Source: Aphrocallistes beatrix (Eukaryota; Porifera; Hexactinellida; Sceptrulophora; Aphrocallistidae). From it: a stretch of DNA of 64,000 nucleotides. The stretch's first letter is position 1, and each line of letters starts with the position of its first letter. The position numbers and the translations under genes were made by a program. Shown in pieces: positions 55,250 to 64,000 of this stretch. Under the pieces are notes generated by a model that was not told where the DNA came from, did no database searches, and saw only the letters and a program-made list of their open reading frames with translations. The DNA lies in contig OY725504.1 in NCBI GenBank assembly GCA_963281255.1, positions 1,674,001 to 1,738,000 of the forward strand. Direction: 5' to 3'.

Positions 55250-55336
55250 TCCTTACTAGTAAACTCGATAAATGTTTATATATATACAAGCGCGCTTCGC
55301 TTGCTTGCGCTGCGGGCCTGGCGAACACTGTGTTCG
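55250..55336. mobile_element. GIE 5' block meeting a reversed GIE 3' end
   Basis: ATCCTTACTAGTAAACTCG (plus) and a TA tract are followed directly by ACAAGCGCGCTTCGCTTGC (minus, 55287-55336). The second GIE is cut short at CACTGTGTTCGCATG by a Tc1 relic. Confidence 0.8.
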
Positions 55337-55935
55337 CATGTCTTTCAAGCACCGATAGACAGTGCTCTTAGACACCTCCAAACCTCGCTTCTAGCTTATT
55401 TCTGACGCAATTTCACGAACTGGCTTCTGTTCGTCATGCTGAACATATTGTGCGCAACTATAACTGATTTTATTCCTAACATTGGACGGTCTACCTGCAC
55501 CTTTCTGGTGTTTCAAAGGTCCATTCTCTTCAAAACGTTTCTTCACACGATATACAGTGACCCGAGACACCCCAACATTTTTGGAAATTTATGAAATGCA
55601 TGATATTCCACTGTTCAGAAGTGTTGTTATTTGTTTCCTTTTCTCTTCTTGAGTCATTGTATCTAATATCTCATGAATGAAACGATTATTCAACGTAAAA
55701 GTTGTAAATATTGAGGATAAGAGAAATTGTGATTGGTCACCAAGTGATGACGTCATCGAAATTTCGAAATTTCAAAAAGGAATTGCGTCATCAAATTTTT
55801 AATACCGATAAAATTTGATATAAGTCCTAAATAAATAAAAGCTGGAGCAATTAAAAGAGGCAGAGACATATAATGGTAAAACAAACTTTATGGTTGACAT
55901 TTAATTTATGTGTAACAATAATTATGGGACAAACT
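55337..55935 (-). pseudogene. Tc1-type transposase N-terminal relic
   Basis: Minus-strand codons from about 55658 read MTQEEKRKQITTLLNSGIS, NVGVSRVTVYRVKKRF, LKHQKGAGRPSNVRNKI and SKSTVYRCLKDM: two helix-turn-helices joined by a GRPR-type hook. There are stops after SCIS and after EIS. The outer end TAATTATGGGACAAACTA at about 55932 is a Tc1-like terminus. The catalytic domain is missing, cut by the GIE end on the left. Confidence 0.82.
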
Positions 55936-55944
55936 ACATATATA

Positions 55945-56010
55945 CACCAACCGGACAAAACTATTTGAACACTTGATTTTTCCCCATAGAAATAGTAAAT
56001 AGTATCTGCT
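55945..56010. mobile_element. Tc1/mariner-type MITE, left end, split by later insertions
   Basis: CACCAACCGGACAAAACTAT after TA. The likely right half is at 57400-57664, with a SINE, a GIE part and FB2 between. Confidence 0.6.
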
Positions 56011-56419
56011 TGGGTGGTGCAGTGGTTAGGGCGTTTGAATACCAAGACTTAGGTCGCGGGTTCTAACCTCACTCTAGTCATTTGCATTTTACTCTCAATT
56101 ACATTGCTTCGGTAATGTAATCTGAGCCTACACTCTTGCAGAACCTTAGTGAGCTGAAAGCACTAAGGATGTCATCTCGTTTAAAGGTAAAGTTAGGTCA
56201 GGTGCTATCTTTCTTGCCTACTGTTAGCCGAGTTTTTCTCTGTAACACGCCATCATATGCACACAGACATGCCATCATATGCATACATACACGCCGCATG
56301 CACACATTCAGCAACTATCAGTAGGTTTAGCACCTCACCCAGATTGTAAACCCCCTGAGAACATATTAGCATGGATTCGGGGGGTATATAAATCTATAAA
56401 CTTTAACTTTAACTTTAAC
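56011..56419 (+). mobile_element. tRNA-derived SINE, copy 2 (better preserved)
   Basis: A box TGGTGCAGTGG (56015-56025, perfect) and B box GGTTCTAACCT (56059-56069, one mismatch to GGTTCRANNCC) at tRNA-like spacing. Then a unique body, ACACACAGACATGCC repeats and a CTTTAA tail. About 400 bp. Not a tRNA gene: no acceptor stem or cloverleaf continuation. Confidence 0.85.
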
Positions 56420-56420
56420 T

Positions 56421-56590
56421 GTATTGCTTAACTTTTAAAAATGTGACAATGACGTCATAATTCCATGATGAGTCGACATTTTCGTCTGAGCTCAGTACTT
56501 AGTGGAGCCATAGCCAAAAGACTCCCACATGCCAAAAATCAGCTTTCTGCCCCTCGCAGTTTCTTCAATCAATTCGTTACAGATATATAC

Positions 56591-56625
<35 letters not shown>

Positions 56626-56753
56626 GCGCTTGCCACAGGAATGTGTTGCGTCATTTCCGGTTTAAGTCATTTTCAATGGGGAAGCCATACAAGTTTGGGG
56701 TATTTATATAAATAGATAAATATACATTAATCGAGTTTTAATAGAAAGGATTA
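56421..56753 (-). mobile_element. GIE 5' half with expanded microsatellite region
   Basis: Core from TATTGCTTAACTTTTAAAAA to CAATCAATTCGTTACAG, a TA tract, about 100 bp of extra sequence (CTCGCGCTTGCCACAGG), and the reversed 5' block TTAATCGAGTTTTAATAG. The 3' half is missing where the SINE begins. Confidence 0.8.
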
Positions 56754-56785
56754 CTAAACTCAATGAACAATCTTATCAGCCTGTG

Positions 56786-57389
56786 CACGGACACCTATAT
56801 AAACGACTTGACACTTATATCACAGTAAATTCTAATAGGCCTAATTGGATCTGCCATAACTTCTGTTCTACTTGGAATTTCTGCATAGTCTTGGTGTCTA
56901 AAAGCAAAGAAATCTTTCAAAATTTATTCTATGCTCTTCAATTTCCAGTTTGCGACCATTCAACTTCATTTTCGGTTATTTTTGTAAATTTTTGTAAATT
57001 ACTTTTTCAAATTCGCCAATTTTTAGCAGATTGTGAACTTAGTATATAACATGTTTCTTGGATGCACAATTGCATATTATCAATTTCCGGAGTTTCTTAG
57101 CATTGTAGTTGTTGAATTGTAGGAATCCTAAAAATATTCAAATCATAGACTACTTTAATAGTATGGACTGTCGACTCTCCTTCTCGGGTCTTTAAAATCG
57201 GGTCTATTGTTATTATTGATATCTCGAAACCACTCAAGTTAGACATGGGAAATGTATTATTGTTAAATAGAAAATCATATACTATGCAGAAATTCCAAGT
57301 AGAATAGAAGTTATGGCAAATCCAATTAGGCCTATTAGAATTTTAACGTGATAAGAGCGTGTCACGTCAATTTATATAGGTGTTCGTGG
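56786..57389. repeat. FB2 foldback, internally deleted
   Basis: CACGGACACCTATATAAACG at the left and TATATAGGTGTTCGTGG at the right, as in 43327-45086. The centre and most of the right arm are gone. Confidence 0.8.
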
Positions 57390-57399
57390 CCTGAGCCAC

Positions 57400-57664
57400 T
57401 ATAGGTAATTAATTGATATCATGTATAGTGATTAAAATGAGCGTATGTGGCATAAGGTGGCACTGAGTGATATTTACAAAAAGTTAGGAATGCCTGATTA
57501 GTTTGAAAAATTCAATTGTGACTAATTTGAATGTGTATTATTCAAATCTGGAATCCGATTAGCTGTATCCCATACAGTTTAGAAGTAACCCTCTTCATGA
57601 ACAGACCCATTTAGTACAATTCGTATGTAAAATAATGAAATTTTCAAATACTTTGTCCAATTGA
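57400..57664. mobile_element. Tc1/mariner-type MITE, right half
   Basis: ACAGACCCATTTAGTAC then TTTTCAAATACTTTGTCCAA, the complement of the family's left end, before a TA. Confidence 0.6.
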
Positions 57665-57795
57665 TATACGAGGGTGGGCTGAAAAGTTCGTAGGTTGACT
57701 ATCAAGGAGATAATTATGCTAGGCTAATAAATTTGCATGCATTTATTTCTACGATTTTTATTACAAAATTCCTTTTTACTTACTTTTAATGCATT

Positions 57796-58203
57796 ACAAG
57801 CCCGCTTCGCTTGTTTGCGCTGCGCGGCTGGCGTACACTTTGTGTCCGCCGGAGGCTCCCTTCGGTCGCCTGGGGTCACATGAGTAATGATGACGTCATA
57901 ACAAAGTGATGAGTCATCATTTTTTGATGATAGTTGCATCATATGTGAGGTATGTTAGTATACAGATTCTATTAAAATTTCAGCCTTCTATCTCCTATAA
58001 TGGCTGAGTTATGCCCGAATAACTGTGTTGCTTAACTTTTAAAATGTGACAATGACGTCATAATTCCATGATGAGTTGACATTTTGGTCTGAGCTCAGAA
58101 CTTACTGGAGCCATAGCCAAAATACTCCCACATGCTAAAAATCAGCATTCTGCGCCCGGCAGTTTCTTCAATCAATTCGTTACAGATATATATATATATA
58201 TAT
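57796..58203 (-). mobile_element. GIE copy, internally deleted
   Basis: ACAAGCCCGCTTCGCTTG, GAA-loop hairpins, then a jump of about 150 bp to GAGTAATGATGACGTCATAA, full 5' core, CAATCAATTCGTTACAG and TA tract. No 5' block follows; a MITE starts in the TA tract. Confidence 0.85.
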
Positions 58204-58204
58204 A

Positions 58205-58716
58205 GGGTGTCTCAAAAGTTCTGCAACAACCAATTTTACTTTGTTAATTTGACTAAGATCACTTGGTTTTATTCCAAATTAGCCTCCATAAATGAAATCT
58301 AGCACCCTTCTTGCATAGAAATGACTCAACTTATTACGCAAAAGACATTTCTTATAAAATTTTAAATAATTACATACCATTGACTACAAAATTTGAACTC
58401 AAAAGTGTCAAGTTTGAAGATCTCAATTTTACTGATGAAATATTACATTAATCACTTCTATATTCTTAATTGATTCATATTACTAATATAATGTTATTAC
58501 TTTTGATTTATGCAACGGAAATCTTCGATAAGATCGAGTATTTTTAAGTACAGCCGTAAAATGTACCATGGATATGAGTTTTTTTATTGAGATAAAAAAT
58601 ATTCTTTACGAGACAACAATATATATGATTAATCATTGCAAATAAATTGAGAAAAGCAGGCCATTGGGAATGCAAAATAATTAAGATCATCCTCCCTATT
58701 TTTGATTAAAAAGAGT
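58205..58716. mobile_element. Mariner-type MITE, truncated
   Basis: GGGTGTCTCAAAAGTTCTGC at the left. Internal sequence is the reverse complement of 28290-28696. The other end is missing where transposase sequence resumes. Confidence 0.75.
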
Positions 58717-58792
58717 GTAATAATGAACGATATTTGACATCGTGGAATTAACAATTACCATCGGCACTTTGTGTGGCTGTGGATTCTGATTC

Positions 58793-59011
58793 ATGGACCA
58801 TCCACCATACTCTTCTGATTTAGCATCATCTGACTTCCATCTGTTTCTGAACAGGGAAAACTTTTGGCTGGGGAGCAATATTGGAACGATGGCAGGATAA
58901 TATCCGCTGGAAAGACTGTTTACCCTTCCAGAAGAAATATTCTATACCGAGAGGATCCAGGCGCTTCAATACCGGTGGATTAAGTGTGTAGACCTTAAAG
59001 GTGGTTAGATT
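58793..59011 (+). pseudogene. mariner transposase C-terminal relic
   Basis: Codons read HPPYSSDLASSDFHLFL, containing the third catalytic D of the DD34D triad (SDFHLF), then GEQYWNDGRI. After a frameshift FTLPEEIFYTERIQALQYRW and IKCVDLKGG with a TAG at 59009. Everything upstream, including the first two catalytic acids, has been lost. Confidence 0.85.
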
Positions 59012-59090
59012 GAAAAATAACCCACACATGGTCCCATCCCACAAAGATATCATATCTAGTCTATGATCTTTTCATCCGTCCCTCGTATAT

Positions 59091-59402
59091 ATATATATAT
59101 ATATATATGTAATGAATTGTTGAAGAAACTGGCACAGAAAGCTTTTTTTTGGCATGTGGGGTCTTTACTTATGGCTCCACTATTTTCTGAGTTCAAACGA
59201 AAATGTCAATTCATCATGGAATTAAGACTTCATTGTCACTATTTTATTATTATAAAATTTTTTTTCTACTATAGCTCAGGCATTTTAGGTGATAGAAAGC
59301 TGAAATTTAATAGAATGTGCATATTAATATATCTCAAATATTATGCAGCCCAAAAATGATGAACTCATCACTCTGTTATGACGTCATTATTATCCATCAA
59401 AA
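59091..59402 (+). mobile_element. GIE 5' part fused head-on to a reversed copy
   Basis: TA tract, TGTAATGAATTGTTGAAG, diverged core to GACGTCATTATTATCCATCA, then a direct junction with ACAAGCGTGCTTCACTTGC of the next element. Confidence 0.8.
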
Positions 59403-59925
59403 ACAAGCGTGCTTCACTTGCTTGCATTGGGCGGCTGTCGGACACTTTGTGGGCGCCTGGGTCACGTTGATTAATTGTAAGGGAGATAACATCACTAAAT
59501 ACGCCTGTCCTACTGTTATAATCGATGTCGCACGAAAAATCACCAAATTGGTCAATTTTAAAATTTTTGATGTGTAATGATGACGTCATAACAGAGTGAT
59601 GAGTCATCATTTTTTGATGATAGTTGTGCCATATTTGAGATATATTAATATACACATTCTATTAAAATTTCAGCCTTCTATCACCTAAAATCGCTGAGAT
59701 ATAGTCGAAAAACTGAAATGTCTAATTATAAAGAAGGCGACAATGACGTCATAATTCCATGATGAGTCGACATTTTCGTCTCAGCTCAGAACCTAGTGGA
59801 CCCTTAGCTAAAAGACTCCCACATGCCAAAAATCTGCTTTCTGTGCCGGCAGTTTCTTCAATCAATTCGTTACAGATATATATATATACACACAAACAAA
59901 CAATCATTAAGTTTTAATATTAAGG
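59403..59925 (-). mobile_element. GIE full-length copy
   Basis: GC-rich end (hairpin 1 mostly deleted, GGACACTTTGTGGGCGCC), core, CAATCAATTCGTTACAG, TA/CA tract, reversed 5' block ending TTTTAATATTAAGGA at 59925. Confidence 0.88.
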
Positions 59926-60891
59926 ACAAGCGCGATTCACTTGCTTGCAGTGCGCGGCTGGCGGACGCTTTGTGTCCGCCGTAGCGCCTTTTGGGCTCCT
60001 GAGGTCACATTGATTAATTATAAGGGAGATAACATCTCTAAATACAGCTATCCTACTGTTATAATCGATATCGCACGAAAAATCACCAAATTGGTCAATT
60101 TTAATTTTTTTGATGTGTAATGATGACTTCATAACAGAGTGATGAGTCATCATTTTTTGATGATGGTTGCACCATATGTGAGATATATTAATATACACAT
60201 TCTATTAAAATTTCAGCCTTCTATAACCTAAAATGACTGAAAATCTCATTAGAAAAAAGGTACCAATGACGTCATAATTTCATGATGAATCGACATTTTC
60301 GTCTGAGCTGGGAACTTACTAGAGCCATAGCTAAAAAACTTCCACATGCCAAAAATCAGCTTTCTGGGCCATATAGTTTCTTCAATCAATTCGTTACAGA
60401 TATATATATATATACACTACCCGGACAAAAGTATTCGGCCACCACGGGAACTTCCATACAAATAGTATTGAATTAGATCTTTTAAAAGAGGAACATGTCC
60501 TTAAACAGTAGAAAATACTCTATTTTTTAGTTCAAATTCGTAATCTACACATTTTAATTACTCATAATTGAAAGTTTAACTCAATTACCTATCCTTATGT
60601 TGAAAATTATGAACCTATGCCACTTTGTGTCACTAAACGCCATCATATATAATGGCTGTGACTTGGGACAAGTAGCATCAAGTATCAAATGTTGATATCT
60701 ATTAACTTGGGAGTTAGTAATAAAGCTGAGGCTATCAATTATGAGTAATTAGAATGTGTAGTTCACGAATTTGAAATAAAAAATAAATTATTCCTTACAG
60801 TTTAATAACAAAATCCTTTATGAATAGACCCACTTTAATACTATTTGTATGGCGGTTTCTGTGGTGATCGAATACTTTTGTCCGGGGACTG

Positions 60892-60929
<38 letters not shown>

Positions 60930-60931
60930 TT
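59926..60931 (-). mobile_element. GIE copy with Tc1-type MITE in its microsatellite
   Basis: Starts in direct contact with the previous copy (AAGGACAAGCGCG). Core complete to CAATCAATTCGTTACAG (about 60400), then TA tract, MITE 60415-60891, TA tract. No 5' block was found before the next element. Confidence 0.85.
60415..60891. mobile_element. Tc1/mariner-type MITE (CCGGACAAAAGTATT family)
   Basis: TA-flanked; ends CACTACCCGGACAAAAGTAT and complement ending GTCCGGGGACTG. Confidence 0.9.
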
Positions 60932-60932
60932 A

Positions 60933-61608
60933 GGGTGCTCCAAAAAATTCGAAAGTTTGAATCTTTAGATGTACACTCTTCAAGTAATTTACCTTGATCA
61001 CCAAGTATTCACCATAAGATTTTCTTGCAATTTGAGGATGGTTTAGTGGTCGCGGAAAGTATCCTCCCCCTCGTGCTAATTTATAATGGGATATGTCCGG
61101 GTTGAGGCCAAAGGTTGCAAAAGGCGTACTTCTGATATATAAATAAACTAGTAACTTTATTTTCGTGATATTTGAGGGTGGTTTTATATCAGCTAATAAT
61201 ACATTTTAATAACCTAAAATCTACCAGTTCCGAGATATTGGTGAGAACAGTTGGGACTAGCCTTCATACTTGAAATTATTAATGGTCTCAACTGTTTTCA
61301 CCAATATCCCTGAACTGGTAGATTTGAGGCTATTAAAATGTATTATTAGCTGATATAAAACTACCCTCAAATATCACGAAAATAAAGTTACAAGTTTATT
61401 TGGATATCAGAAGTACGGCATTTACATCTTTTGGCCTCAAACCGGGCATATTCCATTATAAATTAGCACGAGGGGGAGGCTACTTTGCGCGACCACTAAA
61501 CCATCCCCAAATTGCATTAAAATTTATAGTAAATACTTGTTGATCAAGGCAAACTATTTGAAGAGTGTGCATCTAGAGATTCAAACTTTCGAATTTTATG
61601 GAGCACCC
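60933..61608. repeat. FB3 foldback palindrome
   Basis: GGGTGCTCCAAAAAATTCGA at the left pairs with TCGAATTTTATGGAGCACCC at the right. Arms of about 310 bp (e.g. GTACTTCTGATATATAAATA with TTTGGATATCAGAAGTAC). It sits in TA-rich sequence. The ends are mariner-like but no coding frame remains. Confidence 0.88.
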
Positions 61609-61627
61609 GAATATTATATATATATAT

Positions 61628-62126
61628 ACAAGCGCGCTTCATTTGTTTGCGCTGCGCGGCTGGCGGACACTTTGTGTCTGCTGGAGGCGCCCTTTTGGGT
61701 GCCAGGAGTTACATTGATTAATAATAAGGAGATAACATCTCTAAATACGTGTGTCTGCTATTATAATCGATCTCGCACGAAAAATCACCAAATTGTCAAT
61801 TGTTAAAATTTAGATGCGTAATGATGACGTCATAACAGTGATGAGTCATCTTTTTTTGTTGATATTCCCATCATATGTGAGGTATATTAATATACATATT
61901 CTATTGAAATTTCAGCCTTTTATCGCCCAAAATGGCTGAGTTATAGTCGAAAAGCTGAAATTACTATGTATTAAAAGGTGACAATGACGTCATAATTCCA
62001 TGATGAGTCGACATTTTCGTCTGAGGTCAGAACTTACTGGAGCCATTGCCAAAAGACTACCCCATACCCAAAATCAGCTTTCTATGCTTGACAGTTTCTT
62101 CAATCAATTCTTTACAGATATATATA
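61628..62126 (-). mobile_element. GIE copy
   Basis: ACAAGCGCGCTTCATTTG to CAATCAATTCTTTACAG plus short TA tract. AAA-loop subfamily (GGCGCCCTTTTGGGTGCC). It abuts the next copy in the same orientation with no 5' block. Confidence 0.9.
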
Positions 62127-62129
62127 CAT

Positions 62130-62685
62130 ACAAGCGCGCTTCGCTTGCTTGCGCTGCGCGGCTGGCGGACACTTTGTGTCCGCCGGAGGCTCCCTTCGGT
62201 CGCCTGGGGTCACATTGGTTATGTATAAAGGAGATAGCATCTCTAAATATGTCTGTCCTACTGTTATAATCGATATCACTCGAAAAAACACCAAATTTGT
62301 CAATTTAAATTTTTTGATGCGTAATGATGACGTCATAACAGAGTGATGAGTCATCATTTTTTGATAATAGTTGGGTCATATGTGAGGTATGTTAGTATAC
62401 AAATTTTATTGAAATTTCAGCCTTCTATCTCCAATAATGGCTGAGTTATGCTTGAATGACTGTATTGCTTAACTTTTTTAAATGTGACAATGACGTCATA
62501 ATTCCATGATGAGTCAACATTTTCGTTTGAGCTCAGAACTTACTGGAGCCATAGCCAAAAGACTCTCACATGCCAAAAATCAGCTTTCTGCGCCTGGCAG
62601 TTTCTTCAATCAATTCGTAACAGATATATATAAACTATATATATATATATATATACAGACATTAATCGAGTTTTAATAGTAAGGA
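62130..62685 (-). mobile_element. GIE full-length copy
   Basis: Complete: ACAAGCGCGCTTCGCTTGC, GAA-loop hairpins, core, CAATCAATTCGTAACAG, TA tract, reversed 5' block ending TTTTAATAGTAAGGAT (62685). Confidence 0.92.
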
Positions 62686-62691
62686 TATATA

Positions 62692-63113
62692 CAGTTCTGG
62701 TCAAAAAGAATTGCTCAAAATCAATTGTTACAGTATAGTAGATGTCAAATAGTTTCGACGCACTAGATTGTTTCTTTCTTGCGAAATCATATACAGCTAA
62801 AATGAATGGGTGTATCCAAAAAAGCGTAGGTGAAATCCTAAGGAAACATGGACTGATTTGCTCGGTAAGATATCTCACTATTCTGGGTAGGCCTCGTATC
62901 ACAACCAAAAGGAAAGACAGCTTTATTAGTCAGAACAAGCTAAAAGGATCGATTTAAGACTGTTACTCAGAAAAGAACCGAAATATTATCAGAATATTCG
63001 CTAAAATATCCACTTCAACAGTCCAGAGAAGGCTACGAGGGGCGAGCAATGATTGTGAAAATCAATCTAATTTTGGGTAAACACATTTGAGCAATTCTTT
63101 TTGACCGGCAGTG
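62692..63113 (+). mobile_element. Tc1-like derivative, second copy, shorter
   Basis: TA-flanked; ends CAGTTCTGGTCAAAAAGAAT and TTGACCGGCAGTG. Codons CIQKSVGEILRKHGL, CSVRYLTILGRPRITTKRKD and STVQRRLRGAS survive. About 200 bp of the N-terminal HTH seen at 14042-14667 are deleted, and no catalytic domain is present. Confidence 0.85.
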
Positions 63114-63174
63114 TATATATGCACACATTAATCGAGTTTAAATAGTAAGGGTATAGTATGTATATATATATATA
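63114..63174. repeat. TA tract with reversed GIE 5' block
   Basis: CACATTAATCGAGTTTAAATA and AGTAAGGG at 63123-63152 within TA-rich sequence. Confidence 0.7.
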
Positions 63175-63651
63175 CAGTACCCGGACAAAAGTATTCGAAC
63201 ACCACATAAACCTACATACAAATAGTATTAAAGTGGATTTGTTCATAAAGGAATGTGTACTCAAACTGTTAGAAATACTCTATTTTTGATTTCTAATTCC
63301 TAATCTACACATTCTAATTACTCACAATTGAGATCCTCAACTCAGTTACTAACTCCCAAAATTATAAATATCTACTTTTGATACTTGATGCTACTTGTCT
63401 CGAGTCACAGCCATTATATATGATGGCGATTAGTGACACAAAGTGGCAGAGGTTGATAATTTTCTACATGAGAATTAGTATTTGTAGTGAAAGTTTCAAA
63501 AATTAGTAATTCGGATGTGTAGTTTACGAATCTGAAATCAAAAATAGAACATCTCTTCTGTTTTATTACATATTCCATTTTGAATAGATCCACTTTAATA
63601 CTATTTGTATGGAGGTTTTCGTGGTCGTCGAATACTTTTGTCCGGGTAGTG
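63175..63651. mobile_element. Tc1/mariner-type MITE (CCGGACAAAAGTATT family)
   Basis: TA-flanked; ends CAGTACCCGGACAAAAGTAT and complement ending GTCCGGGTAGTG. Confidence 0.9.
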
Positions 63652-63662
63652 TATATATATAT

Positions 63663-63769
63663 CTGTAACGAATTGATTGAAGAAACTGCCAAGCGCAGAA
63701 AGCTGATTTTTGGCATGCGGGAGTCTTTTGGCTATAGCTCCACTAATTTTTGAGCTCAGACAAAAATGT
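63663..63769 (+). mobile_element. GIE 5' core fragment
   Basis: CTGTAACGAATTGATTGAAG to GACAAAAATGTC, then an abrupt change of sequence. Confidence 0.85.
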
Positions 63770-64000
63770 CATCCAACCACAATATGAAATCAAAACTAGC
63801 ACGGGGTACAACAGTTGGTTGATGTATACGAATGACATTATTGCGTACACGTGCACACCAATCATGTACATGAACTACAAATTCAACTAATCTTTTACTT
63901 TCAAGGTCTCTAAAGAAGATTTCTCACCCAATGTTACCTGATGAATCTAAATTATTTGGTAGAGATAATTCAATAGATTATGTTCTTTTAGCGGAGAAAA
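63770..64000 (-). other. Possible coding relic at the window edge
   Basis: One minus-strand frame, reading leftward from about 63950, gives FFRDLESKRLVEFVVHVHDW, then CARVRNNVIRIHQPTVVP. It has protein-like composition but two in-frame stops upstream (TGA and TAA). No family was recognised. It may be an exon with boundaries I cannot place, or a decayed transposon gene. Confidence 0.25.

Larger units (their letters stand above)
57669..59085 (+). mobile_element. mariner element with two nested insertions
   Basis: Mariner ends CGAGGGTGGGCTGAAAAGTT at the left and AAGTTTTCATCCGTCCCTCG-like sequence at the right, TA on both sides (57667-57668, 59086-59087). A GIE (57796-58203) and a truncated mariner-type MITE (58205 to about 58716) sit inside it. 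Only the 3' part of its transposase remains. Confidence 0.85.

Noticed and set aside
56011-56075. tRNA gene
   Set aside because: A and B boxes are present, but no acceptor stem or T-arm closure follows and the sequence continues as a repeated 400-bp SINE body with a second copy at 11954.
58696-59053. Minus-strand frames of 60 and 75 codons
   Set aside because: The plus strand here encodes the mariner C-terminal motif SSDFHLF and CVDLKGG, so the minus frames are shadows.
1095-62685. Regularly recurring GC-rich blocks as a CRISPR array
   Set aside because: The repeats are ends of roughly 500-bp dispersed elements in both orientations, with no short uniform spacers and no cas genes; the sequence is eukaryotic.

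Overview
This window is an AT-rich, intron-bearing eukaryotic sequence, almost certainly from an invertebrate animal. The repeat fauna points there: Tc1/mariner, pogo, hAT and TTAA-target DNA transposons, an L2/CR1-like LINE, a tRNA-derived SINE and Helentron-like interspersed elements. The recognisable host exons fit too: UTP12/WDR3 and CCDC93. Nothing bacterial or viral was seen: no operons, ribosome-binding sites, CRISPR array, rRNA or true tRNA gene.

Host genes are sparse. One large, intact coding exon of the nucleolar WD40 protein UTP12/WDR3 lies on the + strand (37125-39142). It starts right after a 3' splice-site-like sequence and ends at a 5' splice-site-like sequence, so the C-terminal Utp12 domain must lie in exons not found here. 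The N-terminal exon of CCDC93 lies on the - strand (15541-15755). A LisH-like exon (51688-52022, -) and a short possible terminal exon (53166-53327, +) are weaker candidates. Most other open frames are relics of transposases or translations of microsatellites.

The rest is a deep transposon graveyard with strong nesting. The dominant family, called GIE here, has at least 23 GC-rich ends and about 15 copies of its other terminal motif. Each full copy runs: 5' block, TA microsatellite, core of about 480 bp with TGACGTCA and TGACTCA motifs, then a GC-rich 3' end built of short hairpins. The microsatellite repeatedly hosts TA-targeting transposons. A second theme is very long inverted repeats (foldbacks of 0.6-5 kb). 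Several are nested inside GIE copies, and one may have caused the assembly gap at 4716-4915. The largest (about 31548-36474) carries a PIN-like/Cys-cluster gene fragment at its centre.

Layout: 1-1.3 kb LINE relic; 1.3-9 kb GIE fragments, nested hAT and Tc1 MITEs, gap, TTAA element; 9.2-11.1 kb foldback; 11.1-15.2 kb hAT relic, SINE, MITEs, composite GIE; 15.2-16 kb CCDC93 exon; 16-30.6 kb TTAA elements and two full-length Tc1/mariner elements; 30.6-36.5 kb GIE and giant foldback; 36.5-39.2 kb UTP12; 39.2-47.5 kb transposase relics, composite GIEs and a 418-bp tetranucleotide microsatellite; 47.5-53.3 kb inverted-repeat element, hAT end, possible exons, tandem TTAA MITEs; 53.8-64 kb Tc1, SINE, mariner and a dense run of GIE copies. 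Element names other than established superfamilies are labels used only in this annotation. Boundaries come from reading by eye and may be off by a few bases.
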